Below are positions 52,520 through 61,441 of a stretch of DNA of 64,000 nucleotides, one piece after another; position 1 is the first letter of the stretch, and every line of letters starts with the position of its first letter. This DNA is from JACPUW01 sp049115495 (lineage in GTDB: Bacteria; Bacteroidota; Bacteroidia; CAILMK01; JACPUW01). Location: contig JAGDZV010000002.1 of the NCBI GenBank assembly GCA_049115495.1, forward strand, positions 496,001-560,000. The letters are read 5' to 3'. A program made the position numbers and the translations under genes. The notes under the pieces are model-generated. The model worked only from the letters and a program-made list of their open reading frames with translations. It was not told the origin of the DNA and made no database searches.

Positions 52520-53611
52520 ATGAAAAATCCAATCTCACGAAGTATTTGGACAAAAGAAGGTGAAGAACCATTTGTTCAAATTATAGATCAACGTTTTTTA
52601 CCACATGAATTTAGAGTTAATGATTTAAAATCGACTCGGGATTGTGAAAGGGCTATTAAAGACATGGAAGTTCGTGGTGCGCCTTTGATTGGAATTACTG
52701 CGGCCTTTGGAATGTACTTTGCCGCAAAAGAATCCCTAAAGCATGATGATGGGCAAACGTGTTTAAAAAAGAAAGCTGGTTTTTTAAAGCAAACTAGACC
52801 TACGGCGGTAAATCTTATGTGGGCGGTAAATAAACAAATGGACTTGGCCAATGCACATGGTTTTAATGAAAAACTTCCTAAAGCACTGTGGAACAATGCT
52901 GTTGTGTTAATGGAAGCGGATGCTGATGTATGCAAGAAAATAGGAGAGTACGGTCTTGATTTAATCAAAGAAATTGCCGCTAAGAAAAACGGTGAGCCTG
53001 TAAATATTCTAACCCATTGTAACGCGGGCAGCTTGGCTGTAATTGAATGGGGCACGGCAACGGCTCCAATTTATCAAGCCCATTTACAAGGTCTAAATGT
53101 ACATGTTTGGGTTGACGAGACACGTCCAAGAAATCAAGGAGCCAACTTAACTGCGTACGAACTCGGGGGTGCCAATGTGCCGCACACATTAATTGTAGAC
53201 AACGCAGGTGGACACTTAATGCAGCATGGTCAGGTTGATATTTGTTTTGTGGGTTGCGATAGGGTTACAAGCACTGGAGATGTAGCAAATAAAATTGGAA
53301 CTTATCTTAAAGCCTTAGCTGCAATTGACAATGATGTACCTTTTTATGTGTGTTTACCTTCGTCAACCATTGATTGGGAAATAAAAGATGGCATTTCAGA
53401 AATTGAAATAGAAGAAAGATCTGATGATGAAGTCAGGTATATTCAAGGTAAAGAAGATGGAGGGGTAAAGCAAGTCCTCATCTGTCCTGAAACTACGTCA
53501 GGATACAATATTGGCTTTGATGTAACCCCAGCACGATTGGTTACAGGCTTAATAACAGAACGCGGTATTTGCGAAGCATCTGAAGAAGGGCTGAACCAAT
53601 TATTTAAGTAA
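52520..53611 (+). CDS. mtnA: S-methyl-5-thioribose-1-phosphate isomerase
   Basis: A 363-residue enzyme converting methylthioribose-1-phosphate to methylthioribulose-1-phosphate in methylthioadenosine salvage. The start is the ATG at 52520 (MKNPISRSIW); the frame before it opens with a TTG. The signature Cys is in 'LTHCNAGSLAV' and the Asp in 'VGCDRVTSTGDVANKIGTY', which differs from the usual VGADRI by one residue. It is related to eIF2B subunits, but the isomerase motifs favour MtnA. A class II aldolase gene follows 61 bases later. Confidence 0.9.
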   Translation: MKNPISRSIWTKEGEEPFVQIIDQRFLPHEFRVNDLKSTRDCERAIKDMEVRGAPLIGITAAFGMYFAAKESLKHDDGQTCLKKKAGFLKQTRPTAVNLMWAVNKQMDLANAHGFNEKLPKALWNNAVVLMEADADVCKKIGEYGLDLIKEIAAKKNGEPVNILTHCNAGSLAVIEWGTATAPIYQAHLQGLNVHVWVDETRPRNQGANLTAYELGGANVPHTLIVDNAGGHLMQHGQVDICFVGCDRVTSTGDVANKIGTYLKALAAIDNDVPFYVCLPSSTIDWEIKDGISEIEIEERSDDEVRYIQGKEDGGVKQVLICPETTSGYNIGFDVTPARLVTGLITERGICEASEEGLNQLFK

Positions 53612-53672
53612 CACTTTTGTTTTTTTGAAATCTTAAAAGCTGTAAGAATCACGTAATCAGCAAGCAAGTAAA

Positions 53673-54266
53673 ATGATAGACGAAGGATATATAAAATACC
53701 ATCAAGAGTTCATCAATGACAATAGTGCGGTAACTGAAGAAATGATACAGGAGATTAACGATTATCGAACTAGACTCTATAAAATGAAACTTATTGGAGC
53801 CTATGATGAAATAATTGGATATGGTAATATTTCATACAAAATGGCAAATGGGAAAATCTTAATAAGCGGTACACAAACTGGCCAAACTGAGACTTTAGGT
53901 TCCAAGCACTACACCATTATAGAGAATTATGACATTGATGCCAACACCTTAACTTGCCGAGGCCCCATCAAAGCAAGCTCGGAAGCACTAACTCATGCCG
54001 CCATTTATGAGCTTTCATCAGAAATTGCAGCTGTAATTCACATACATAGTAAAGTGCATTGGGATAAATACCTAAACGTGATGCCCACTACAAAAGCTGA
54101 GGTAAGCTACGGAACGCCTGATATGGCCTATGAAGTGAAACGGCTTTATGATGAAGGACCAATGAAAGAAAACCCCGTAATGATAATGGCTGGGCACGAT
54201 GAAGGAATCATCACGTTTGGTAAAGATTTTAAAGAAGCGATGAAGGTTCTTGAAGAGTTGCTTTAA
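53673..54266 (+). CDS. Class II aldolase family enzyme (MtnB-like or methylthio-shunt aldolase)
   Basis: A 197-residue class II aldolase/adducin protein. The metal-binding His residues lie in 'VIHIHSKVHW' and the third in 'AGHDEGIITFG'. Early residues 'IIGYGNISYKMANGKILIS' are typical of this family. With mtnA beside it, it may be MtnB, which dehydrates methylthioribulose-1-phosphate, or the aldolase of the DHAP shunt that splits it. The two cannot be told apart without structure. Length is close to E. coli FucA. Confidence 0.85.
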   Translation: MIDEGYIKYHQEFINDNSAVTEEMIQEINDYRTRLYKMKLIGAYDEIIGYGNISYKMANGKILISGTQTGQTETLGSKHYTIIENYDIDANTLTCRGPIKASSEALTHAAIYELSSEIAAVIHIHSKVHWDKYLNVMPTTKAEVSYGTPDMAYEVKRLYDEGPMKENPVMIMAGHDEGIITFGKDFKEAMKVLEELL

Positions 54267-54267
54267 T

Positions 54268-54546
54268 TCAGCCAAAATAAAGCTCGTACAATCTTCCTAC
54301 TTTCTCTTCTATTTCGCCAATACTCATATGCCTGGCAAACCGTAATGTTTCTTTTCCATCAAAAAATACAAGAACTGTTGGAGCAGTAAAAACGGTATGC
54401 TTAGATGCGATTTCGGGCGTCGTAGAAATATCGACAAGTTCAAATTCAAGTTTTGAAAATCTCGTGTTTATTAATTGCTTGACTTTTGGTTTTAGATCAA
54501 CACAAACGCCACAACCTGGACTTCTAAAATATAAAACCTTGTTCAT
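54268..54546 (-). CDS. Small thioredoxin-family protein (CxxC)
   Basis: A 92-residue thioredoxin-like protein with the active site 'SPGCGVCVDLKPKV' (C-G-V-C). It has no signal peptide, so it is cytosolic. The length fits glutaredoxin/thioredoxin-like thioltransferases. The cis-Pro is in 'VFTAPTVLVF'. It overlaps nothing and lies next to the aldolase gene in convergent orientation. The partner reductase is unknown. Confidence 0.88.
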   Translation of the reverse strand: MNKVLYFRSPGCGVCVDLKPKVKQLINTRFSKLEFELVDISTTPEIASKHTVFTAPTVLVFFDGKETLRFARHMSIGEIEEKVGRLYELYFG

Positions 54547-54619
54547 TGCGATAGTTTAATTGGTTTGGCAAAGGTCTTCTCATTATCAAATGAGTTTTAT
54601 GCCTAATGTCACAAAACAA

Positions 54620-54653
54620 AAATCCCGTTCGGAATAAAATCAGAACGGGATTT
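54620..54653 (-). terminator. Rho-independent terminator of the DUF2795-like gene
   Basis: On the minus strand AAATCCCGTTC, a 12-base loop and GAACGGGATTT form an 11-base stem followed by TTTTGTTTTG. It lies 29 bases after the stop of the DUF2795-like gene, a standard spacing. Confidence 0.8.
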
Positions 54654-54681
54654 AATCTTTTAGTTAAAACCTTACTCAAGG

Positions 54682-54903
54682 TCACATTTCGTCTTCATCG
54701 AAGTAATACTCGTCTTGAGATGGAAAATCGGGCCAAATTTCTTCGATCGATTCAAAGGCATCGCCATCGTCTTCCAACTCTTGCAAGTTTTCTATTAACT
54801 CAAGGGGCGCACCAGATCTAATGGCGTAGTCTATCAACTCGTCTTTTGATGCTGGCCAAGGCGCATCTACTAGGTAATTGGCTAATTCAAGTGTCCAATA
54901 CAT
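54682..54903 (-). CDS. DUF2795-like small protein
   Basis: A 73-residue protein starting at MYWTLELANYLVDAPW; the open frame before it uses a TTG. The pattern 'YLVDAPWPASKDELIDYAIRSGAPLELIENLQEL' matches the DUF2795 family (short proteins with a helical repeat). The last 25 residues are very acidic (DEYYFDEDEM). A terminator follows. The function is unknown. Confidence 0.78.
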   Translation of the reverse strand: MYWTLELANYLVDAPWPASKDELIDYAIRSGAPLELIENLQELEDDGDAFESIEEIWPDFPSQDEYYFDEDEM

Positions 54904-55009
54904 TATCCTCAAATTTTGCGCGAATATAATTTTTATACGTTAACAAGCGATATTCTATTCAAAATGTTTTCTAACATGTTGATATTCAGTGTGGAAAATC
55001 TTTGAGTAA

Positions 55010-56044
55010 CTAGTTATTCGTCTTCACTACAACCTTTCCAACAGATTTGCCAGCTCTAAAAAGAGCAATGGCCTCATGCATTTGCTCAAACTCAAATACA
55101 TGGCCTACATGTGGCGGTTCAATATCAAGGGCAATTAGTCCATCTAAAACATGTTGAAGTTCATCAACCCGATCATAAAGCCAAATTAAATTAAAGCCCA
55201 TCACCGATTTGTTTGATTTTGGCATCCTCATTATATCAAGCTTGGGTCTTTTCAAATATCTTATGGCGGTCTTAATCATATTCGGACGACTCGAATTCGA
55301 TGTAAATGAAGCCGATCCAAAAGTGATCAATCTGCCCATGGGGGCCATAGCTTTATAGCTTTGCATAAATATTGGCCCGCCTATAGTTTCGAGTACAATA
55401 TTTAATTCCCTTTCGCCCAGTGCATCTTTCACTTGACTGTAAAAATTCTTTTCGTCTCTAATAATTGCTGAATCATAGCCCTGCTCATTAAGTAAAAAGT
55501 CTGCTTTTTTCTGAGTGCTCACGGTTCCTATTGTAAAGGCATTGAATTTTTTCGCAATTCTATTGGCTAAAATTCCAACACCACCAGCACCAGCTTGAAT
55601 TAACACAGTCATATTCTCTTTAAGATTGCCCAATTCTCTTAAGGCATAATAAGCCGTTAGACCTTGTACTATAAAACCAGCACCTTGCTCAAAACTCCAA
55701 CTATCGGGCAGTTTGGTAACATACTTATAATGATGATTTAAATGACTTACGTAGCCCCCAAACTTAGTGGCACCCATTACACGATCACCTATTTGGTATT
55801 CTGTAACATCATCGGCAATGGAAATAATCTCTCCACTAAATTCTAGGCCTGGTATAAAGCTTCCTTTAGGGGTTGCTTCATACAAACCTTGCATGGCAAA
55901 TATGTCGGCAAAATTGAGCCCAATAGCCTTAACAGCGATTTGTACTTCACCATTTTTTGGATTTGGTAAGTCTTCTTCAATCACCTTTAAATGATCAATA
56001 CTGCCTGCCTTTGGCATTCTATAAACAAGCTTCTTGTCTGACAT
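55010..56044 (-). CDS. Zinc-type alcohol dehydrogenase-like oxidoreductase (VAT-1/quinone oxidoreductase-like)
   Basis: A 344-residue medium-chain dehydrogenase/reductase. The catalytic domain contains 'IGLNFADIFAMQGLY' and 'FIPGLEFSGEI'; the cofactor-binding fold has 'VLIQAGAGGVGILANRIAKK'. It lacks the usual cysteine zinc-ligand cluster, so it is NADPH-dependent and quinone-oxidoreductase-like, with best resemblance to the synaptic vesicle VAT-1 group. The natural substrate is not known. It is divergent from the Gfo/Idh/MocA gene. Confidence 0.88.
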   Translation of the reverse strand: MSDKKLVYRMPKAGSIDHLKVIEEDLPNPKNGEVQIAVKAIGLNFADIFAMQGLYEATPKGSFIPGLEFSGEIISIADDVTEYQIGDRVMGATKFGGYVSHLNHHYKYVTKLPDSWSFEQGAGFIVQGLTAYYALRELGNLKENMTVLIQAGAGGVGILANRIAKKFNAFTIGTVSTQKKADFLLNEQGYDSAIIRDEKNFYSQVKDALGERELNIVLETIGGPIFMQSYKAMAPMGRLITFGSASFTSNSSRPNMIKTAIRYLKRPKLDIMRMPKSNKSVMGFNLIWLYDRVDELQHVLDGLIALDIEPPHVGHVFEFEQMHEAIALFRAGKSVGKVVVKTNN

Positions 56045-56112
56045 CTTAACCGTTTTAAGCTTGCAATAATAAGTCTAAACCTTTGAGCTTTTCACTAGGT
56101 TATATTTGCCTT

Positions 56113-57267
56113 ATGGCTAAAATCGAACTCCCAATTATACTACATGGCATTACAGGCCGAATGGGATACAATCAGCATTTGAATAACAGTATTTTGTCAA
56201 TCATAGATAACGGCGGGGTAATGCTCTCAAATGGAGATATGGTATCACCTGTTCCAACACTCTTGGGCAGAAACCTGGAAAAGATAAAATCAATAGCTGA
56301 TGACAAAGGCATAGCAAATTATACTGATGATTACAGCATAATTGAGTCGCCTGATTACCAAGTATTTTTTGATGCGGGTACTACACAAATGCGACCTGAT
56401 TTGCTCACAAAAGCCATGAAATCTGGTAAACATGTTTATTGCGAAAAACCAATAGGCATGTCGTTGGCAGAAGCAAAAGCAGTGTGCGAGGTGGCTCAAC
56501 TAACTGGAGTTAAGGCTGGAATTGTAATGGACAAGCTCTTTTTACCTGGTTTAATCAAATTAAGAAAGCTAGTTGACGAAGGATTTTTTGGTAGAATTTT
56601 AAATATCAAGATAGATTTTGGCTATTGGGTTTTTACGGGTGAAGATTTACCAGAACAAAAAGCACAGCGCCCTAGTTGGAACTATAGAAAAGCAGATGGC
56701 GGAAGTATAATATTCGATATGATGTGCCATTGGCGCTATGTTATTGACCACATTGTGGGCAAAGTGCAAAGCGTTGATTGTTTAGGCGTAACTCATATCC
56801 CTAAAAGATGGGATGAAAACGACCAAGCTTATAATGCCGATGCCGATGATGCTTTCTATGCCAATTTGATGCTAGAAAATGGGGTAGTTGCTCAAGTAAA
56901 TAGCTCTTGGTGTACAAGGGTAAATAGAGACGATTTGGTGACTTTTCAGATTGATGGTACAAAAGGTTCGGCAGTAGCCGGGTTGACAGAATGTAAAACT
57001 CAGTCATTAGAAAATACGCCAAGGCCTGTTTGGAATCCTGATGCTCCCAATACCATTAAATTTCAAGAACAATGGAAGCCATTTATGGCCGAAGCCAGAT
57101 TTAATAATGGGTTTAAAGAACAATGGGAAATGTTTATTAAAAGCCTTTACAACGAAGGTGAATACATTTATACGCTAGAAGAAGGTGCCAAAGGAGTACA
57201 ACTAGCCGAACTAGCCATGCAGAGCTGGAAGGAAAGAAGGTGGCTTGATGTTGAAAAATTTAGATAA
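56113..57267 (+). CDS. Gfo/Idh/MocA family oxidoreductase
   Basis: A 384-residue NAD(P)-dependent oxidoreductase. The ATG at 56113 gives 'MAKIELPIILHGITGRMGYNQHL', with the Rossmann-type glycine motif. 'HVYCEKPIGMSLAEAKAVCE' is the conserved EKP region, and 'DMMCHWRYVIDHIVG' includes the catalytic His motif. Members act on sugars, inositols or other polyols. The substrate is unknown, and the neighbours do not define a sugar pathway. A divergent VAT-1-like gene precedes it. Confidence 0.88.
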   Translation: MAKIELPIILHGITGRMGYNQHLNNSILSIIDNGGVMLSNGDMVSPVPTLLGRNLEKIKSIADDKGIANYTDDYSIIESPDYQVFFDAGTTQMRPDLLTKAMKSGKHVYCEKPIGMSLAEAKAVCEVAQLTGVKAGIVMDKLFLPGLIKLRKLVDEGFFGRILNIKIDFGYWVFTGEDLPEQKAQRPSWNYRKADGGSIIFDMMCHWRYVIDHIVGKVQSVDCLGVTHIPKRWDENDQAYNADADDAFYANLMLENGVVAQVNSSWCTRVNRDDLVTFQIDGTKGSAVAGLTECKTQSLENTPRPVWNPDAPNTIKFQEQWKPFMAEARFNNGFKEQWEMFIKSLYNEGEYIYTLEEGAKGVQLAELAMQSWKERRWLDVEKFR

Positions 57268-57345
57268 TTCAACCCTCAGCCAAACAGCAAAAACTGGTAA
57301 CTTGTCTTTTATTAAGAAGTTATCATTACGATCTCTGCTCTTGTT

Positions 57346-58608
57346 TTAAGACTTTACCACATACTGCCTTACCCGCTCAATTCTTTGCTCTAATAAAACA
57401 TCATATTCGGCTATAAGCTTATTTCGTGTATCTGAATTTGCATTTCTTGCTGTAAGTAACCTAAGGTCCGGCTTTATTTCAAGGTTGAATTCTGGTTCAA
57501 GTGCCGTCTTCAAAACATTGAGCTTACGATCGTCATTATCGGTGCAAAATGTAAAACGCATGGCGCTATTTCGCATTAGGTTGATCTTAACCCTGCTTTG
57601 GGCAATTGCATTAAAAATGGTGCTTAGGTTATGCTCTGCAATAAAAGAGAAGTTGTTTGAAGCAATGCTTACCAAACATTGATTCTCTTTTGAAATAAAA
57701 ACGGGAATTTCTGTTTGTTGAGGAATATCTGCCGAAACCGTTGTGCCTGTTTCATCAGAATTTACAAACGATCTTACATTTAATGGGATGCCACGGTTTT
57801 GCAACGGCTGCATGGTTTTAGGGTGAAGCACACTTGCACCATAATAACTCATTTCAACGGCATCTCTGTATGAAAGCTGTTTGAAAAGGATAGTATCTTT
57901 AAATTTTCTAGGGTCCGCATTCATTACGCCGGGCACGTCTTTCCAAATAGTGGCTTCTTTTGCATTTAGTGCCCAAGCAAAAATGGCTGCCGTAAAATCT
58001 GAACCTTCTCTTCCAAGTGTAGTAGCATGCCCCATTCGGTTTTTACCAATAAAACCCTGGGTAATAATAATCTCATCTTTTAATATCTCTGGTAGCTTAC
58101 GCTGCACCATTGATTCTGTGAGTTTAAAATCAACTGCCGCTTCTCTGTAATTATCGTTGGTTATTATAAAGTTTCTTGAATCTAGCCATTTGGCTTTTAT
58201 ACTCACAGACTGCAAGTATGTTGCAATAATCTTGGTTGAAAATATTTCGCCAAACCCTACTATTTGATCATAGAGAAAATCGTAGTTCTCGGTTTCGCCC
58301 AATTCAAAAAACCACTCAAATTGTAAGAAAAGGTCTTCTAATTGATGTTGAGCGCTTGGGTCGTTGCCTTCATAGAGTTCATCAAGAATATCAAAATGCC
58401 ACTTTTTAAGGTCGGCTATACTCTGCTCATAAGCTTTATCCTTATTTATAAATTCAGATAAAATCTTCTCAAGGGCATTTGTAGTTTTTCCCATGGCTGA
58501 GATTACAACCAACAGTGGTTCACTCTCATATTTTTTTATGATTCGGGCTACATTTCTAATGGCTTCGGCATCTTTTACAGAGGCTCCTCCGAATTTAAAA
58601 ACTCGCAT
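57346..58608 (-). CDS. lysC: Aspartate kinase (monofunctional)
   Basis: A 420-residue enzyme that phosphorylates aspartate in lysine/threonine/methionine synthesis. The N-terminal motif is 'FKFGGASVKDAEAIRN', and the kinase core continues with 'HATTLGREGSDFTAAIFAWAL' and 'WKDVPGVMNADPR'. The C-terminal ACT region (about residues 300-420) would bind a feedback ligand. It is not fused to homoserine dehydrogenase. It overlaps nothing but is 2 bases downstream of a GNAT gene, so the two likely share an operon. Confidence 0.92.
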   Translation of the reverse strand: MRVFKFGGASVKDAEAIRNVARIIKKYESEPLLVVISAMGKTTNALEKILSEFINKDKAYEQSIADLKKWHFDILDELYEGNDPSAQHQLEDLFLQFEWFFELGETENYDFLYDQIVGFGEIFSTKIIATYLQSVSIKAKWLDSRNFIITNDNYREAAVDFKLTESMVQRKLPEILKDEIIITQGFIGKNRMGHATTLGREGSDFTAAIFAWALNAKEATIWKDVPGVMNADPRKFKDTILFKQLSYRDAVEMSYYGASVLHPKTMQPLQNRGIPLNVRSFVNSDETGTTVSADIPQQTEIPVFISKENQCLVSIASNNFSFIAEHNLSTIFNAIAQSRVKINLMRNSAMRFTFCTDNDDRKLNVLKTALEPEFNLEIKPDLRLLTARNANSDTRNKLIAEYDVLLEQRIERVRQYVVKS

Positions 58609-58610
58609 TT

Positions 58611-59081
58611 TTATTTTTCTTGTAATTGGTTTTTAGAAATCTTTACGTTTATCCATTCCCTGTCAAATTCAGCCGGATATGTTTTATAAAACTCAATTGC
58701 TGGTTTGTTCCAATCTAAAACTTGCCATTGAAGTCGGCCGGCCTTTATATTTTGTGCTTCTTTAAGCACTTTATCAAAAAGCATTTTTCCAATTCCTTTT
58801 CTTCTTTCTGAGGCCTTAACCACAAGATCTTCAAGGTGTATAGATGTTCCTTTCCAAGTAGAATATATTTGGTAGTACAATGCCATTCCGAGCACATTAT
58901 TATTTTGATCTAAAGCCACAAAGGCGCTAAATGTTTTATTGTCAAAGTCATATTCAAATTGTTGTAGGTCTAAATCAACTTCATGCGGAGCGTTTTCATA
59001 CTCGGCTAATTCATTAATTAGGGCCAAACAACCACTCAAATCACGTTTGGTAGCTCTACTTATGGTAATTTTGACACTCAT
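58611..59081 (-). CDS. GNAT acetyltransferase (SSAT/diamine acetyltransferase-like)
   Basis: A 156-residue GNAT protein. The acetyl-CoA loop motif is 'SERRKGIGKMLFDKVL', preceded by 'YSTWKGTSIHLEDLVV', a sequence strongly typical of the spermidine/spermine acetyltransferase-like group. The ending 'LDWNKPAIEFYKTYPAEFDREW' also fits. The likely substrate is an amine such as a polyamine or a thialysine-type compound. It is upstream of aspartate kinase on the same strand with a 2-base gap. Confidence 0.85.
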   Translation of the reverse strand: MSVKITISRATKRDLSGCLALINELAEYENAPHEVDLDLQQFEYDFDNKTFSAFVALDQNNNVLGMALYYQIYSTWKGTSIHLEDLVVKASERRKGIGKMLFDKVLKEAQNIKAGRLQWQVLDWNKPAIEFYKTYPAEFDREWINVKISKNQLQEK

Positions 59082-59125
59082 TTAAATACAGATGAATATT
59101 TCATCATTTCCTTCAATGCAGGCTT

Positions 59126-59133
59126 TATTTTTG
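59126..59133 (+). promoter_or_regulatory. TAnnTTTG -7 box for fbp
   Basis: TATTTTTG matches the Bacteroidota -7 consensus and lies 19 bases before the fbp start codon. The -33 TTG is not clear. Confidence 0.4.
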
Positions 59134-59152
59134 GGCCGCAAATTAAGCGATT

Positions 59153-60163
59153 ATGAGTAAGAGACTCGTTACCTTAAACCAGTTCGTTGTTGAGCAACAA
59201 AAAGAATTTCCTTGTAGTGAAGGTAGACTTACACGTTTGCTAAGCGATATTGGAGCTGCCGCTAAAGTAATTACTCGAGAAGTTCGTAAGGCTGGTCTTG
59301 TAGATATTTTGGGAGCAGCTGGTTCTACCAACATACAGGGTGAAGAAGTTCAAAAACTTGATATGTATGCCAATAATACAATGATTAGATTTTTGAAAAA
59401 TGGTGGTGAATGTGCGGTAATTGCCAGCGAAGAAGATGATGATGTTGTGGTTACTGAGAATGCTTATGACTATACAAGCCCTAAGTATGTAGTTACTATG
59501 GATCCATTAGATGGCTCAAGCAATATTGATGTAAACGCTTCAATTGGAACTATTTTTAGCGTTTATACACGTTTATCGCGCCAAGGAAAAGCAGATAAGA
59601 ATGATGCCCTGCAAAAAGGATCTGAGCAGGTAGCTGCAGGTTATGTAATATATGGTTCTTCAACCATGTTGGTTTTTACTACGGGTAATGGTGTTAATGG
59701 ATTTACTCTTGACCCCGGAATAGGTGAGTGGTGCTTGTCTCATCCTAATATTAAGATGAATGCTGAAGGCAAAATATTTTCAGTAAATGAGCAGAATTAT
59801 CACACATTTAATAAAGGAGTGCAAAAGTTTATTGACTACTGTAAAGAGCCAAATAAAGAAGAATCGCGCCCATACAGTGCTAGATATATAGGTTCATTGG
59901 TGGCAGACTTTCACAGAAATTTATTGAAAGGTGGAATATTCATGTACCCAAGCACCGCGAGTGCTCCAAAAGGTAAATTAAGACTGGTTTACGAGTGTAA
60001 CCCAATTGCCTTTATTGCTGAGCAAGCAGGAGGAAGGGCAACCAATGGAACAGTTAGGATTCTTGATATAAAACCGTCTGAACTACATGAAAGAGTTCCA
60101 TTTGCGGTTGGGTCTGAGAACCTAATGGATCAATTGCGTACTCATTTAACCGCTTGGGGATAA
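59153..60163 (+). CDS. fbp: Class I fructose-1,6-bisphosphatase
   Basis: A 336-residue enzyme that converts fructose-1,6-bisphosphate to fructose-6-phosphate in gluconeogenesis. The metal site and signature are 'VTMDPLDGSSNIDVNASIGT', and the substrate motif is 'KLRLVYECNPIAFIAEQAGG'. Length matches E. coli Fbp (332). It has its own promoter box and a terminator downstream. In this organism it supports gluconeogenic growth, together with PEP carboxylase elsewhere in the window. Confidence 0.97.
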   Translation: MSKRLVTLNQFVVEQQKEFPCSEGRLTRLLSDIGAAAKVITREVRKAGLVDILGAAGSTNIQGEEVQKLDMYANNTMIRFLKNGGECAVIASEEDDDVVVTENAYDYTSPKYVVTMDPLDGSSNIDVNASIGTIFSVYTRLSRQGKADKNDALQKGSEQVAAGYVIYGSSTMLVFTTGNGVNGFTLDPGIGEWCLSHPNIKMNAEGKIFSVNEQNYHTFNKGVQKFIDYCKEPNKEESRPYSARYIGSLVADFHRNLLKGGIFMYPSTASAPKGKLRLVYECNPIAFIAEQAGGRATNGTVRILDIKPSELHERVPFAVGSENLMDQLRTHLTAWG

Positions 60164-60353
60164 GCCTAGTTTCTTTTATAAAGCTTCAAATAGTTAAGTC
60201 CTTTTGTCGAAGGTCTAAAGTTTCTTATGTTTTGAGCTATAACCTACTTCATCAAGGTTCAGCAGTTCAATGAGTTAATAGTTCAATTTTAAAATACTAA
60301 GCCAATTAACTTTGGTAACGTGGATTCAAGAATCTTGTGTTAAGACACAAAAA

Positions 60354-60376
60354 AAACGCCCACTAATTGGGCGTTT
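60354..60376 (+). terminator. Terminator hairpin downstream of fbp
   Basis: AAACGCCCA and TGGGCGTTT form a 9-base perfect stem with loop CTAAT, preceded by a run of A and followed by TCTGATT. It lies 190 bases after the fbp stop and also 43 bases beyond the stop of the thioredoxin gene on the minus strand, where it has a T-rich tail (TTTTTTTTGTG). It may serve both genes. Confidence 0.7.
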
Positions 60377-60419
60377 CTGATTCTGGACTAAGGTTACAAT
60401 CAAGGCGTTTGTAAATCTC

Positions 60420-60788
60420 CTAGTTGTTCTTTTCTATTTTGAAAATATCTTTAATAGCTTGCTGAAAAGATGCCTTTGGCAATGCTCCGGCCGCCATTTG
60501 TGGTTGCTCGCCTTTAGGTACAAATAGTATTGAAGGTATGCTTCTTATGCCAAACATGCCGCTCAATTCTGCTTCTTGCTCTGTGTTGATTTTGTATATA
60601 TCAACTTCTCCAGTGTAATCATCAGCTAATTCTTCAAGAATTGGAGCTACCGCTTTACATGGTGCGCACCAATCTGCGTAAAAATCAATAATTGCCGGAT
60701 TTTCTCCTTTAAAGCTCCACTCTTTTGAGTTTTCGAAATCAAATATTTTCTCTTTGAAAGTTTCTTTGGTTAAGTGTTCAACTGCCAT
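60420..60788 (-). CDS. trxA: Thioredoxin
   Basis: A 122-residue thioredoxin with the classic active site 'FYADWCAPCKAVAPIL'. The start is the ATG at 60788 (MAVEHLTKETFKEK); the longer frame begins with a TTG. Thioredoxins are about 105-110 residues, so it is slightly extended, mainly at the N-terminus. The cis-Pro lies in 'IRSIPSILFV'. It reduces disulfides using thioredoxin reductase encoded elsewhere. Confidence 0.93.
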   Translation of the reverse strand: MAVEHLTKETFKEKIFDFENSKEWSFKGENPAIIDFYADWCAPCKAVAPILEELADDYTGEVDIYKINTEQEAELSGMFGIRSIPSILFVPKGEQPQMAAGALPKASFQQAIKDIFKIEKNN

Positions 60789-60915
60789 GTTTATATTTTT
60801 TGGTGATACAAATTTCAAGACTCCTTTTTGAGCCCTTTGTTATTCTTATCACATAAGGTATATAAGGTTGAAATGGTTCCAAGATAATCGCTACACAAAA
60901 CCAAATTGTAAGAAA

Positions 60916-61338
60916 CTAGCTAACCGCGTTCATCTCTATGCTAAACTCATAATCTAATGAGTTTTTCTCATGTAAGAATTTCTGTGCGGCTTCTTCTTCG
61001 CTGGCTGCCCTAAAGTATGACTTGTATTCTTCTTTATCGCCTTTCTTGTGCCACTTTATGGTAAAACTATACTTCTCAACCACCTTGCGTTTGGTTTTTA
61101 AGTATTCCATCATGTTTTCTAAACACTTTACCGAGCTAGAGCCAGTTACAGAATGTAAAAGCATATACTCATCATGCCTAGGGTTGTAGGTTAGTAGGTT
61201 TAGCTTTATGGTTTCATCTTCACTTACCGGGTTAACATGATAATCAAAGTGAGAGCTTACTTCGTTATCTTTCCAAAGAATCTCACTTATTCTATGCTGA
61301 AGTCTAATTTGTTCAAGCTTTCTCTCAATACGAGCCAT
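60916..61338 (-). CDS. Conserved small Bacteroidota protein, function unknown
   Basis: A 140-residue protein starting at MARIERKLEQIRLQHRIS; the longer open frame to 61377 is less likely. I do not recognise a domain. The sequence alternates charged and hydrophobic residues ('FTIKWHKKGDKEEYKSYFRAASEEEAAQKFLHEKN'), and there is no signal peptide, so it is cytosolic. It has a clear TAACTTTG promoter box directly upstream, which supports a real gene. The end 'FHEKN...' shows nothing diagnostic. Confidence 0.65.
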   Translation of the reverse strand: MARIERKLEQIRLQHRISEILWKDNEVSSHFDYHVNPVSEDETIKLNLLTYNPRHDEYMLLHSVTGSSSVKCLENMMEYLKTKRKVVEKYSFTIKWHKKGDKEEYKSYFRAASEEEAAQKFLHEKNSLDYEFSIEMNAVS

Positions 61339-61353
61339 AATCAATAATTTGCA

Positions 61354-61361
61354 CAAAGTTA
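61354..61361 (-). promoter_or_regulatory. TAnnTTTG -7 box for the small conserved protein
   Basis: On the minus strand TAACTTTG matches the -7 consensus exactly, 16 bases before the ATG at 61338. A TTG lies 13 bases before it, closer than usual. Confidence 0.45.
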
Positions 61362-61396
61362 GACCAAAGGTTAACAAGGTAAAAGCGGTAAAAAAT

Positions 61397-61419
61397 AAAA
61401 GGCCCTTTTAGGGCCTTTT
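61397..61419 (-). terminator. Terminator of the S9 peptidase gene
   Basis: AAAAGGCCCT, a TTT loop and AGGGCCTTTT make a 10-base perfect stem. On the minus strand it lies 23 bases after the S9 peptidase stop and is followed by TTTTATTTTTT, an excellent T-rich tail. Confidence 0.85.
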
Positions 61420-61441
61420 ACTATCTTTTAAGCTTAATAAG

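Noticed and set aside
52588..53055. 155-codon minus-strand frame opposite mtnA
   Set aside because: It lies over conserved MtnA motifs and has a shadow-type composition rich in Ser, Ala and Cys.
52520..53611. MtnA as an eIF2B-like or ribose-1,5-bisphosphate isomerase
   Set aside because: The HCNAG motif and class II aldolase neighbour favour methylthioribose-1-phosphate isomerase.
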